Origin: Paenibacillus xylaniclasticus
GTDB taxonomy: Bacteria > Bacillota > Bacilli > Paenibacillales > Paenibacillaceae
Length of the DNA stretch: 64,000 bases
Assembly: GCF_004001065.1 (NCBI RefSeq)
Contig: NZ_BIML01000004.1
Span: 1 to 64,000 of the forward strand
Reading direction: 5' to 3'
Positions 43,300 through 52,277 of the stretch are shown in pieces (position 1 is the stretch's first letter; the number at the start of each line of letters is the position of its first letter). The notes beneath the pieces are model-generated. The model searched no databases. It had not been told where the DNA came from and worked only from the letters and a program-made list of their open reading frames with translations. Both the position numbers and the translations under genes were made by a program.

Positions 43300-43353
43300 T
43301 GAAACCAGTTTGTCATTCAATTCGGATAGCCTAGATGGGGAGATGATACGTTT

Positions 43354-45078
43354 ATGATCAACTTACATCAAGAACGAATTCCGGCAACAACGAGCCGTTC
43401 TAATATGGGTAGCTATGAGACGGCACGCGAGCAATTTGATTGGAAACAGGTTGAAGAACGATTTACTTGGCACAAGACAGGCTTAGTCAATATGGCTTAT
43501 GAAGCGATTGACCGTCATGTGGAAGAGGGTAAGGGAAGTAAAGTTGCTTTATATTACAGCGATGCGGTTCGAGACGAGAGCTGGACTTATGAGCAACTGA
43601 GCACACATTCAAATCGATTTGCCAACGTTCTCCGTAAGTACGGCATTGGACGAGGCGATCGTGTATTTATTTTTATGCCGCGTACACCAGAGCTTTACAT
43701 CAGTCTGCTTGGCATACTGAAGGTCGGAGCGGTTGTTGGTCCACTGTTTGAGGCATTCATGGAAACAGCTGTCAAAGACCGTCTGCTTGACAGCGGTGCT
43801 AAAGCGATCGTAACGACGCCGCAGCTGCTGGGCCGGATTAAACGTGATGAATTGCCTGAGCTGAAGCATATTATCGTCTTCGGCGAAACGGATCAATCCG
43901 ATAGCGGCCTTGTAAGCTATGAGCAGGAGATGAGCGCTGCTTCCGATAAAGCGGAAATTGAGTGGCTTGGAAGAGAGGACGGTTTGATTCTCCACTACAC
44001 GTCGGGCTCAACGGGCAAACCGAAGGGTGTATTCCATGTTCAGAATGCTATGATTCAGCATTACTATACAGGCAAGGTCGTACTCGATCTTCGTGAGGAT
44101 GATATATATTGGTGTACAGCCGACCCAGGCTGGGTGACGGGTACATCTTACGGCATATTCGCACCATGGTTGAACGGCGCAACGAACGTGATTCGTGGCG
44201 GGCGGTTTAGTCCGCAGGATTGGTATGGTACGATTCAACGATACGGCGTTACTGTATGGTATAGCGCGCCAACCGCCTTCCGCATGCTGATGGGGGCAGG
44301 TGACGATGTCGCGTCTAGCTTCGATCTATCGAGTCTTCGCCATGTCCTCAGCGTTGGTGAACCGCTTAACCCTGAAGTCGTTCGTTGGGGTTTGAAAACG
44401 TACAATCAACGTATTCATGATACATGGTGGATGACAGAAACAGGCGGGCAGCTTATCTGTAACTATCCGTCTATGGATATTAAGCCAGGCTCGATGGGTA
44501 AGCCGATCCCAGGTGTACGCGCTGCGATTATTGATGATCAAGGTAATGAGCTGCCTCCATATCGGATGGGTAATTTGGCGGTTGCTACACCATGGCCGTC
44601 GATGATGCGCCGGATTTGGAACAATGAGGCGAAATACGAAGAGTATTTCCGAATTAATGGTTGGTATATATCTGGTGACTCGGCTTATATGGACGAGGAT
44701 GGATACTTCTGGTTCCAGGGCCGGATTGACGATGTCATTAATACGTCTGGTGAACGGGTTGGTCCGTTCGAGGTAGAGAGCAAGCTGGTCGAGCATCCTG
44801 CTGTAGCTGAAGCAGGTGTAATTGGCAAGCCGGACCCACTGCGTGGAGAAATTATTAAAGCGTTCATTGCACTACGCGAAGGGTATGAGCCTTCCGACGA
44901 GCTGAAGGAGGACATTTCCAAATTCGTGAAAGTGGGGCTGTCGGCTCATGCGGCGCCTCGCGAGATTGAGTTTAAAGATAAGCTTCCGAAGACGCGCAGC
45001 GGCAAGATTATGCGCCGAGTACTGAAAGCTTGGGAACTGAATTTACCGACAGGTGACTTGTCGACAATTGAAGACTAA
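43354..45078 (+). CDS. acsA: acetyl-CoA synthetase (AMP-forming)
   Basis: 574 residues. It activates acetate with ATP and CoA to acetyl-CoA. Motifs are HYTSGSTGKPKGVFHV (ATP-phosphate loop), TWWMTETGG, SGDSAYMDEDGYFWFQGRIDD and the C-terminal PKTRSGKIMRRVL. Its Lys (about K551) is the catalytic lysine that AcuA acetylates in B. subtilis. It lies divergently from acuA and acuC. GGGGAG precedes ATG 43354, and a cre site lies over its leader. A strong terminator follows. Bacillus AcsA proteins have the same length. Confidence 0.95.
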   Translation: MINLHQERIPATTSRSNMGSYETAREQFDWKQVEERFTWHKTGLVNMAYEAIDRHVEEGKGSKVALYYSDAVRDESWTYEQLSTHSNRFANVLRKYGIGRGDRVFIFMPRTPELYISLLGILKVGAVVGPLFEAFMETAVKDRLLDSGAKAIVTTPQLLGRIKRDELPELKHIIVFGETDQSDSGLVSYEQEMSAASDKAEIEWLGREDGLILHYTSGSTGKPKGVFHVQNAMIQHYYTGKVVLDLREDDIYWCTADPGWVTGTSYGIFAPWLNGATNVIRGGRFSPQDWYGTIQRYGVTVWYSAPTAFRMLMGAGDDVASSFDLSSLRHVLSVGEPLNPEVVRWGLKTYNQRIHDTWWMTETGGQLICNYPSMDIKPGSMGKPIPGVRAAIIDDQGNELPPYRMGNLAVATPWPSMMRRIWNNEAKYEEYFRINGWYISGDSAYMDEDGYFWFQGRIDDVINTSGERVGPFEVESKLVEHPAVAEAGVIGKPDPLRGEIIKAFIALREGYEPSDELKEDISKFVKVGLSAHAAPREIEFKDKLPKTRSGKIMRRVLKAWELNLPTGDLSTIED

Positions 45079-45099
45079 GCTAAGCATAATTATTTAAGG

Positions 45100-45131
45100 G
45101 GCTGTTCACTTTTGAACAGCCTTTTTGTTTG
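45100..45131 (+). terminator. acsA terminator
   Basis: GGCTGTTCA (45100-45108) pairs with TGAACAGCC (45113-45121) around CTTT, followed by TTTTTGTTT. Confidence 0.9.
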
Positions 45132-45151
45132 TGCTGTATGAGACATAAAAG

Positions 45152-45198
45152 AGCGGTCCATACCAGCGGAAGGTTGACCGCTGTATGGACCGCTTTTG
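45152..45198. terminator. terminator of the PBP gene, bidirectional
   Basis: AGCGGTCCATAC (45152-45163) pairs with GTATGGACCGCT (45183-45194), with CAGCGG-type pairs inside. T-runs lie on both strands. Confidence 0.8.
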
Positions 45199-45217
45199 TG
45201 CTGCTGTAAACGATTGT

Positions 45218-48200
45218 TTATCCGTTAAATTCCACGGAGGCCCCCGAAGACTCGCCTTTATCGTTCTGTGCACGCACTTGATACGTGCCTTTCGTAATTA
45301 GGGCTACATATTCAAAATGATCTTCCGAGGTGGACCCCAGTAACACATAATTACCGCTGCTTTCGGCGCTGTAATATACGTTATATTGGGTTACTTGATC
45401 GGATATCGGATTCAAGCTCCACGTAAGCTGTACGCCGAGGCCCGTCGCTTCAACCTTTACGCCAGTAGGAGCGCTTGGCTCAGAGAGAGGGGTGTCGGTT
45501 GAACCGCTGTTCGTACGGTCATTGTCCGTATCGCCTTCGTCATTCGGCTCTGCCGGTATACCGGTATTCGGGTCAATGATCGTTTCGCTTTTTGTCCCGG
45601 TGCCAATTTCGGTAGTAGTAGTACTGCCGCTTGACGGCGGATTCGAGCTCGTTTTTCCTACCGTTCGGCTTGGCGGTGACTCATGCCCAACAACGTCGAC
45701 GGCTGTAATGTAGAAGCTGTATGCAGCTGCTTCAGCTGCTGTAATTTTGAACACGGTCGACTCGCCTGTAAGAACTGTCTTTCCGGTTGCGCTGAACGAA
45801 CCGGAACCGCTGGAGCGGTACAGTCTGTACCCGACAACATCTTTCTCCGGATTTGCGTTGAACGTAATTCTCGATTCCGAGGCGCTAACCGGATTCATTC
45901 TAACGTTAGCCGGTGTACTCGGCGCACTTCCGTCATCAACACGCGGATCGATGAGCGAAGGTGCGTTATTGTTTGCATCCTCCGGCAAGTAGAAGCTTAA
46001 CGGCCTGCGGCTTCCTGAAGGCAGAGCCGCCTGTGCTTTTTCGATCTCCTGCATGAGCTGGTCAAGCGGCTTCGCGCGTTTAATAACGACTTGCTGACGG
46101 ACCATGTCGGCAGGCGTAGCGTCGTTTGGAATGTAGTTCACGCCGTTGTACGGGATAAACGCCATGTTCACAAGTGCGTCATCCGATTCCTTAGGCAAAT
46201 ACTTTTTGTTAAACCAATCGGTTACGAGCTTGCCGGCTTGCTTCGTCAGATCGGTCGGCAGCTTGCCGCTAACGCGTGATACGGTCGCTTTGACGATACC
46301 GTCGGGCTGCGACCATTCTTTCGTTGAGAACAGCTCCGGCTTCGCTTCCGTAACTTCGTTCATGATCTTCGTCCAAATGGAACGAGCACGCGAGCGGCCG
46401 TCCTTCGACAGCGTATGAATTGATTTCTCGTAGCCGGCCCATACGCCGAGCGTCACATCCGGTGTAAAGCCGATGAACCAAACGTCGCCGTAGTCGCTCG
46501 TCGAACCGGTCTTACCGGCAACTGGAATTTTGCCGTAGTTCTTGAACGAGGATGTAATCGAATGCGCCGTTCCGTTCGCGTCGGAGATAACGGTCCGCAG
46601 CATGTCAGTCATTAGAAATGCCGTCTGCTCGGAATAAACTCGTTTCGGCGTCGCTTTGTGCTCGTAAATCACTTTGCCGCTTGCATCCGTAATTTTCGAG
46701 ATCATATATGCGTCGTTGAATACGCCGTTGTTCGGGATCGAGCCGTATGCATTCGTCAGCTCTTCGACCGTAACGCCTTTACTGAGACCGCCGATAACGC
46801 CTGTCTGTGCATGGGCATCTTCTGGCTGCAGCGTCGTAATGCCAAGAGAACGAGCGAAATTCCATGCGTTCTCGATCTTGACGTCATTCAGGAACAGCTT
46901 CAATGCTGGTAAGTTCAGAGAGCGATTTAACGCTTCACGAGCTGTGACGAGTCCTAGATACCGGTTGTTTGAGTTTTTCGGAATATGGTATCCTTTCTGA
47001 CCGTCCTTAAGCACGATCGGCGAATCGTCGAGAACGCCAGCTGGCTGAATATAGCCTTGTTCAAGCGCTGGCAGGTAGGCTGCAATCGGCTTCATCGTTG
47101 AGCCTGGTTGTCGCGTCATCTGTGTAGCGAAGTTCATTTGCTCCTCATAGAAGTCGCGACCCTCCAGCATGCCCAGTATTGCGCCTGTCTTATGGTCGAT
47201 CATAATCGAGGCGATCTGCTCCATGCCTTTCTCCTTGCTGTCTGGTGAGAAGTTGTCTGGGTTCTCGCCTATTTCATGCATTAGATTATAGATTTTCTTA
47301 TCAATCGTTGTGTAGACCCGATATCCGCCGCGTTGAAGCTGATCACGTGCTTCTTCTAGCAAAGATGGATTCGCTTCGATATCTTTGTCAGTTAGTTCCG
47401 GATTCTCCAGCTTAAGCAGGATGATCGACGCTTGTCGTTCAGTCTCAAGCATAAGGTACGGGAACGTCGTATAGGCTTTCTTCGTTGGCTGTGCCATAGA
47501 TGAACGGATATCAAAGGCTAGTGCCTCTTCATACTCAGCTTGTGTAATTCGATTCTTCTTGAGCATATAGGACAGCACGTTGCGCTGCCGTTCAATCGCA
47601 AGCTTCAGCCCTTTCTCGTTCCATTCACCTTTACCTGTATAGGCGGTGTAAGCGGAAGGACGCTGCGGCAGCCCTGCCAAGTAAGCAGCCTGTGCAATAT
47701 TTAGTTTATTGAGATCGTTGATGTTGAAAATCCCTTTCGCGGCTGCTTTAATGCCGTAAAGGTTATACCCGCTCGAACCATTGCCGAAAGGAACCTTGTT
47801 TAAGTAGGCGGTTAAAATTTCGTCTTTCGTCAGGAATCGCTCCATCCGGATCGCGAGGAAAATCTCTTTCACTTTCCGGCTGTCGGTTTTGTCGAGACTT
47901 AGAAACATCCGTCTTGCAATTTGTTGAGTGAGCGTACTGCCGCCGGTCTGCGTTTCGTTGTTCGTAAGCTTCTGCAGTACTGCGCGAGCAGTGCCTTTCA
48001 GATCAATGCCGAAATGCTGGTAGAAGTTGTTGTCCTCCGTAGCGAGAACAGCATCGATAACCTGCTTCGGCACATCCTTCAGTTCGACAAGTCGGCGGTC
48101 TTCCTGCGTGCGCAGCTGGCCGATTGGCGTTACGTTATCATTGAAATAGACGAAACCGGTTTCAGAGTCTTCCCCGATTTTCTTCTCGATTAATGCCCGC

Positions 48201-48379
48201 GGCCGAACAGGCTCGTCCTTCACGAGAGAAGCGACGTATCCGGCAGCAATTCCTCCAGCGAATAATCCGATCATTAAGCCGAAAATAAACATCCATTTGA
48301 AGGTTATCCATACGACGAGTCCGAACGTTCGCCATTTGCTGTGTGACGCGGGTGATGGTGACTTCTGCCCTTCTGCCAT
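45218..48379 (-). CDS. class A penicillin-binding protein (PBP1-like) with FN3 domains
   Basis: 1053 residues from ATG 48379, with GGAGGAGG about 11 bases upstream; the TTG at 48388 lies too close to it. A short cytoplasmic tail and one membrane segment (about 27-47) come first. The glycosyltransferase domain has ATEDNNFYQHFGID (catalytic Glu) and GGSTLTQQIARRMFLS. The transpeptidase has RQPGSTMKPI (Ser nucleophile), SLN and AGKTGSTSDYGDVW. After a Ser/Thr/Pro-rich linker, two FN3-like domains lie at about 830-925 and 975-1053, as seen in PBP1 of other Bacillales, where they bind wall polymers. It polymerises and crosslinks peptidoglycan outside the membrane. Confidence 0.95.
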   Translation of the reverse strand: MAEGQKSPSPASHSKWRTFGLVVWITFKWMFIFGLMIGLFAGGIAAGYVASLVKDEPVRPRALIEKKIGEDSETGFVYFNDNVTPIGQLRTQEDRRLVELKDVPKQVIDAVLATEDNNFYQHFGIDLKGTARAVLQKLTNNETQTGGSTLTQQIARRMFLSLDKTDSRKVKEIFLAIRMERFLTKDEILTAYLNKVPFGNGSSGYNLYGIKAAAKGIFNINDLNKLNIAQAAYLAGLPQRPSAYTAYTGKGEWNEKGLKLAIERQRNVLSYMLKKNRITQAEYEEALAFDIRSSMAQPTKKAYTTFPYLMLETERQASIILLKLENPELTDKDIEANPSLLEEARDQLQRGGYRVYTTIDKKIYNLMHEIGENPDNFSPDSKEKGMEQIASIMIDHKTGAILGMLEGRDFYEEQMNFATQMTRQPGSTMKPIAAYLPALEQGYIQPAGVLDDSPIVLKDGQKGYHIPKNSNNRYLGLVTAREALNRSLNLPALKLFLNDVKIENAWNFARSLGITTLQPEDAHAQTGVIGGLSKGVTVEELTNAYGSIPNNGVFNDAYMISKITDASGKVIYEHKATPKRVYSEQTAFLMTDMLRTVISDANGTAHSITSSFKNYGKIPVAGKTGSTSDYGDVWFIGFTPDVTLGVWAGYEKSIHTLSKDGRSRARSIWTKIMNEVTEAKPELFSTKEWSQPDGIVKATVSRVSGKLPTDLTKQAGKLVTDWFNKKYLPKESDDALVNMAFIPYNGVNYIPNDATPADMVRQQVVIKRAKPLDQLMQEIEKAQAALPSGSRRPLSFYLPEDANNNAPSLIDPRVDDGSAPSTPANVRMNPVSASESRITFNANPEKDVVGYRLYRSSGSGSFSATGKTVLTGESTVFKITAAEAAAYSFYITAVDVVGHESPPSRTVGKTSSNPPSSGSTTTTEIGTGTKSETIIDPNTGIPAEPNDEGDTDNDRTNSGSTDTPLSEPSAPTGVKVEATGLGVQLTWSLNPISDQVTQYNVYYSAESSGNYVLLGSTSEDHFEYVALITKGTYQVRAQNDKGESSGASVEFNG

Positions 48380-48527
48380 AAAAGCCAATTCCTCCTCCGA
48401 TTAACAGAACTATTATAGCATATCTCCGTCCTTGGAGGCATATTTTCATGGTTTGAATTACCATCGGGGACACATTTTCCGTCCTACTGCAATTGACCGT
48501 CTGAATAGGTACATGGGTGTAAACAAC

Positions 48528-48557
48528 AAGCCGCTTGGACGATGTCCAAGGCGGCTT
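48528..48557 (-). terminator. terminator of the potassium transporter gene
   Basis: AAGCCGC-TTGGAC (48528-48540) pairs with GTCCAA-GCGGCTT (48544-48557), one-base bulge, loop GAT. The minus-strand tail is TGTTGTTT. Confidence 0.7.
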
Positions 48558-48569
48558 ATTCGATAAGCG

Positions 48570-49931
48570 TTATCCGATCGTAATGCGACCTTCTGGCCGC
48601 CGGAACTTCTCTTTCTCCGGCTGTCTTGTTAGAGCGAAAGCGAGAGTTACGGGACCAAGTCGGCCCACGAACATGAGGATGACGATGAATATTTTGCCGA
48701 ATGGAGAAAACTCGCTCGATAAACCGGTTGACATTCCAGCCGTTGCGAAGGCGGACGTTACCTCGAACAAAATGGACAGGAACGGGCCGTTCTCCGTCGT
48801 CATTAGTACCATCGTCGCAATGACAAGGAGGAAGAAGGAGAGCAGTGTGAAGGTGATTGCCTTATGAATGCGCTCCTGATCAAGCCGGTAACGAAACAGA
48901 ACGACATCCTGCCGCCCTCGAATCATTGAGGCCGCAGCGCCGAATAATACTGCAAGCGTCGTAACCTTAATGCCGCCGCCTGTCGATCCAGGCGCAGCGC
49001 CGACGAACATGAACAGGATAAGAAGGAACTGAGTCGCTTGTCGAAGCGAAGCGATATCTACCGTGCTGACACCAGCAGAACGGGAGCTGACCGATTGCAG
49101 CATCGAGCCGATAATTTTGTCTGCGATGGTGAGCGGCTGCATCGTAAGGCTATTCGTATATTCGAAGATGAATATTATCACCGCGCCGAGAACGATTAGA
49201 ATACCGGAAGTCGTAAGTACGACTTTCGAATGCAGCGTCAGCCTTTTATTACGGCGGTATGTAATAAGATCGGATATGACAATAAAGCCGAGGCCGCCCA
49301 AAATAATGAGCAGCATCGATACGACGTTAATGAGCGGGTCCTTCGCATAATGAGTGAAGCTAGTTGCATACTCTGGAAACATGCCGAATAGATCGAAGCC
49401 GGCGTTGTTGAAGATGGATACACTATGAAACACACCAAAATATATCGCTTGTCCTGCAGGCATTTCAGTCATGAAGCGTACTGAGAACAGAAGAGCGCCG
49501 CAGCCCTCGATTACAAGTGAGTAAAGGATAATCTTTTTTATTAGCGGTATTATGCCTTCCAGTGTAGACTGGTTTAATGCTTCTTGCAGAATGAGCCGTT
49601 CGCGAAACGAGATTCTTCGGCGGAATACGATCGCAATCAAGCTCGCCATCGTCGTAAAGCCGAGGCCGCCAATTTGGATGAGAAGCATAAGTATTACTTG
49701 GCCGAACGTTGTCATATCGGCACCGACATTGACGACGGATAAACCAGTTACACATACAGCCGATGTGGACATGTACAGCGCGTTCAAATAGGATAAAGAT
49801 TGGCCATCGGTATGGGAAGCAGGCGCTTCGAGTATGAATGAACCGATCAAAATGATTATGATAAAGCCGATTGCGAGCGTCTGAGGCGGTGTTGGATGAA
49901 ACTTTTGTTTAGAGCTTGCGTAATTCAACAT
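48570..49931 (-). CDS. TrkH/KtrB-type potassium transporter
   Basis: 453 residues, four M1-P-M2 repeats of the TrkH/KtrB family, about eight full membrane segments plus four re-entrant pore loops. Filter regions are TGLSVVN, NAGFDLFG, PGSTGGGIKVTT and ATAGMSTG. It moves K+, usually with Na+, into the cell. Its size, near 450, fits KtrB or KtrD, which need a KtrA/KtrC cytoplasmic gate; no such gene is adjacent here. GGAGATGA precedes ATG 49931. Single gene with its own terminator. Confidence 0.9.
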   Translation of the reverse strand: MLNYASSKQKFHPTPPQTLAIGFIIIILIGSFILEAPASHTDGQSLSYLNALYMSTSAVCVTGLSVVNVGADMTTFGQVILMLLIQIGGLGFTTMASLIAIVFRRRISFRERLILQEALNQSTLEGIIPLIKKIILYSLVIEGCGALLFSVRFMTEMPAGQAIYFGVFHSVSIFNNAGFDLFGMFPEYATSFTHYAKDPLINVVSMLLIILGGLGFIVISDLITYRRNKRLTLHSKVVLTTSGILIVLGAVIIFIFEYTNSLTMQPLTIADKIIGSMLQSVSSRSAGVSTVDIASLRQATQFLLILFMFVGAAPGSTGGGIKVTTLAVLFGAAASMIRGRQDVVLFRYRLDQERIHKAITFTLLSFFLLVIATMVLMTTENGPFLSILFEVTSAFATAGMSTGLSSEFSPFGKIFIVILMFVGRLGPVTLAFALTRQPEKEKFRRPEGRITIG

Positions 49932-50079
49932 TAAGATGTCATCTCCAACAATCTGATCGTATTACTGTAATGAATAAACCGCATTCAGCATACCGCCTTT
50001 GATCTAATCAGGCAAGTGCTGCCGATAGTTAACATATCCTTTATCTTTTCAAGCATAGCGAAGAAGGGAGGTGAACCAG

Positions 50080-50472
50080 ATGTTTGAATTGCACGATATC
50101 ATTCCGTACTTGTTTTCCATCAGTGTGCTGTACTCGTTGGCTTATGTTTGCTTTCTTTGGTATCGGCGACCACAGGTATATACGGTCGGTGGAGAAAGGA
50201 TGCTCATTCATGATGGAGTACGAATCGAAGGTGTAGTCCGCGAATGGGCATGGTATCGTCATCGTCTCGTTCGAAAAGTAAAGCGGAAGGAAGCACCTGA
50301 TGATGACGCTTCAGATTGCTTGTCCTCGAATATGGATAAATGCTCTACTATTCGAGGAGGCAAACATGAAGATTACAAACAAAAGGTTCCCGATCCCGCG
50401 TCGTTATATTCTTATTCTTTCGTTTCTTGTTCTCGTTCTAATAAGCGGCTGCAGTGCTTCCGGTACAATTGA
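50080..50472 (+). CDS. membrane upstream ORF before yidC, MifM-like candidate
   Basis: 130 residues from ATG 50080, with GGGAGGTG 7 bases upstream, a strong site. One membrane segment (residues about 8-27) is followed by basic residues, so the N terminus is probably outside. Next come TVGGERMLIHDGVRIEGVV, a very basic stretch (RHRLVRKVKRKE, 60-71) and an acidic cluster APDDDASD (72-79). The frame then runs across the yidC start in another frame to 50472. In B. subtilis, MifM, a short membrane protein upstream of the second YidC gene, stalls its ribosome near an acidic cluster and opens a hairpin. Here the layout is alike. No similarity search was run. The part after residue 80 may be rarely made. 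Confidence 0.65.
   Translation: MFELHDIIPYLFSISVLYSLAYVCFLWYRRPQVYTVGGERMLIHDGVRIEGVVREWAWYRHRLVRKVKRKEAPDDDASDCLSSNMDKCSTIRGGKHEDYKQKVPDPASLYSYSFVSCSRSNKRLQCFRYN
50323..50360 (+). promoter_or_regulatory. hairpin hiding the yidC ribosome binding site
   Basis: TCCTCGAATA (50323-50332) is a perfect complement of TATTCGAGGA (50349-50358), with a 16-base loop. The yidC Shine-Dalgarno GAGGAGG (50354-50360) is in the 3' arm. The 5' arm lies inside the upstream ORF, starting 7 bases after the Asp-Asp-Asp-Ala-Ser-Asp codons (50299-50316). A ribosome paused there would cover the arm and free the site. Confidence 0.75.
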
Positions 50473-51196
50473 TAGCAACACGCCAGGATTATTTAATCAT
50501 TATGTCGTCTATCCGTTCTCTGAGCTGATCCAGCATATCGCCAGCTCGTTCAGCGGCAGCTACGGTATCTCGATCATGCTCCTAACGCTGATCGTTAGGC
50601 TTGTCCTTATGCCGCTGATGATTCGTCAGCAGCTTGGCGTACTGAAGCAGCGAGCGAAGCTGAAGAAGCTTGAGCCAGAGCTTGCACAGCTGAATAAAAA
50701 GTATAAAGAAAGTAAGGAGCCCGATGCTCTGCGGCAGAAGCAGCAAGAGATGCTGCAGCTGTATCAGCAGCACGGTGTCAACCCTTTTGCCATAGGTTGT
50801 CTTCCGCTGCTCATTCAGCTCCCGATCTTGACCGGCTTATATTTTGCGATTCAAATGACACCAGAGCTTACGATGCACTCTTTCCTATGGTTTGAACTAG
50901 GCTCCAAGGATCTGATAATGCCATTCGTTGTAGCGGGTGTGTATTGGGGTCAGACGGTGATATCCCAGCGTTTATTACCTACAGCAAGCTCAGGTCCCCA
51001 GCAGCCGCTAGCAGCGCTCGTTTATTTATCACCGATCGCGATGGGGTTATTTTCCTTTACTGTACCGGCTGCATTGCCGCTGTATTGGACAACAGGCGCT
51101 CTATTTATGATCGGTCAGTCTGCTTTGACCTATCGGTTATTTCGAAGACAGTCGATAGAAGAAGACTTGCTAACGATATCCGCGGACAAGTCCTAA
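50366..51196 (+). CDS. yidC: YidC/Oxa1 membrane protein insertase
   Basis: 276 residues from ATG 50366; GAGGAGG is 5 bases upstream. A lipoprotein signal (LVLVLISGCS, lipobox Cys 29) is followed by five membrane segments of the Oxa1 fold, at about 59-80, 131-150, 174-195, 206-225 and 235-252. The groove Arg is in LIVRLVLMPL. A cytoplasmic helical loop (about 90-130) is rich in Lys, Glu and Gln. It inserts membrane proteins alone or with SecYEG. Bacilli usually have two, the second being inducible when the first fails; the upstream hairpin suggests this is the inducible copy. Confidence 0.93.
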   Translation: MKITNKRFPIPRRYILILSFLVLVLISGCSASGTIDSNTPGLFNHYVVYPFSELIQHIASSFSGSYGISIMLLTLIVRLVLMPLMIRQQLGVLKQRAKLKKLEPELAQLNKKYKESKEPDALRQKQQEMLQLYQQHGVNPFAIGCLPLLIQLPILTGLYFAIQMTPELTMHSFLWFELGSKDLIMPFVVAGVYWGQTVISQRLLPTASSGPQQPLAALVYLSPIAMGLFSFTVPAALPLYWTTGALFMIGQSALTYRLFRRQSIEEDLLTISADKS

Positions 51197-51202
51197 TAAA
51201 CA

Positions 51203-51240
51203 AAGAAACCTTGGACCGAATGGTCCAAGGTTTCTTGTTG
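51203..51240. terminator. bidirectional terminator
   Basis: AAGAAACCTTGGACC (51203-51217) pairs with GGTCCAAGGTTTCTT (51222-51236), loop GAAT, T-rich on both sides. It separates the convergent yidC and rpsD genes. Confidence 0.9.
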
Positions 51241-51265
51241 TTCTGCATGCAGCAGAAACCAATTA

Positions 51266-51868
51266 TTAACGGCTGTAGAACTCGACGATTTGTTTCTCGT
51301 CGATCTCTTGGGACAGCTCAGCGCGCTCTGGCAGACGAACATATTTTCCTTCCAGTGCTGCTTCGTTGAAGTCCAGGTAGTTCGGAATGTGCGTACGAGC
51401 TTCACGAGCTTCTTTGATCGATTTCAGGTTGCGGCTGCGCTCACGCAGACCGATAACTTCGCCAGGGGAAACCGTGTAAGAAGCGATGTCGACTTTCTTG
51501 CCGTTAATCGTAACGTGTCCGTGCGATACGAGCTGACGTGCGCCTGCACGGGAGTTCGCAAAGCCAAGACGGTATACGAGGTTGTCCAGGCGGCTTTCAA
51601 GCAGGAACATAAAGTTTTCGCCGGAGATACCTTTCATCTTCGAAGCACGGTCGAACAGGTTGCGGAATTGCTTCTCGTTCAAGCCGTACATGTGGCGAAG
51701 CTTTTGTTTCTCTTGCAATTGCAAGCCATAACCGCTAATTTTCTTACGAAGGTTAGCGCCGTGTTGGCCTGGAGGGAATGGGCGTTTAGCAAGTTCTTTG
51801 CCTGTACCGCTCAGAGAGATACCGAGACGGCGGCTAAGTTTAAATTTAGGACCCGTATAACGTGACAT
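51266..51868 (-). CDS. rpsD: 30S ribosomal protein S4
   Basis: 200 residues, full length. It binds 16S rRNA early in small-subunit assembly and in B. subtilis represses its own mRNA. The N-terminal domain begins [17 protein letters not shown]; the S4 RNA-binding domain (about 90-155) has [31 protein letters not shown] typical end with FYSR follows. AGAAGGAG precedes ATG 51868. It is a single gene with a long leader and strong promoter. No zinc Cys residues are present (C- form). Confidence 0.97.
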   Translation of the reverse strand: MSRYTGPKFKLSRRLGISLSGTGKELAKRPFPPGQHGANLRKKISGYGLQLQEKQKLRHMYGLNEKQFRNLFDRASKMKGISGENFMFLLESRLDNLVYRLGFANSRAGARQLVSHGHVTINGKKVDIASYTVSPGEVIGLRERSRNLKSIKEAREARTHIPNYLDFNEAALEGKYVRLPERAELSQEIDEKQIVEFYSR

Positions 51869-51938
51869 ATGTGTGTAACTCCTTCTTCAAATTGGGATTT
51901 TGAAAAGGGGGTTGCTGTTTCGCCGGAAACGATCTTCA

Positions 51939-52079
51939 CTTTAAGAGATAGTAACTCTTAAAGATCTGACAAACAAGTTCAGCCGCTGGCTTGTCAGCAA
52001 TGCGTTCCTAAGGGTGACACAAAAAGCCCCGCCCAATAATCATTAATAAATTTTATAGGATGACGGCATTGGTTGTCAA
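51939..52079 (-). promoter_or_regulatory. rpsD promoter and structured leader
   Basis: On the minus strand TTGACA (52079-52074) and TATAAA (52057-52052) with 16 bases between form a sigma-A promoter. The leader of about 170 bases folds into at least two hairpins. One is CTGACAA/TTGTCAG (51966-51972 with 51991-51997). The other is a perfect 9-bp stem CTTTAAGAG/CTCTTAAAG (51939-51947 with 51955-51963). S4 binds such leaders in B. subtilis to repress its own synthesis. The promoter is clear; the autoregulation is inferred. Confidence 0.65.
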
Positions 52080-52277
52080 GAGAATCGCTTGATCAAGAGA
52101 TGGCATCATAAGGGAGAAAGAGGGTGTCTTCCATAAATCTCCTTGATTCAAAAGACCTATAGAAGTAGTGCATATTTCATGAAAATAAAGTATGATAAAG
52201 TCAACTAGATTTATTCGGCAGGATGAATTTTCGACCGATCGGCTATTGTAAGCATTCATTCCTGGTAAGTTGGAAGG

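Noticed and set aside
51290-51865. 191-codon frame antisense to rpsD
   Set aside because: Exact overlap with a full-length S4 gene; no start site or coding pattern.
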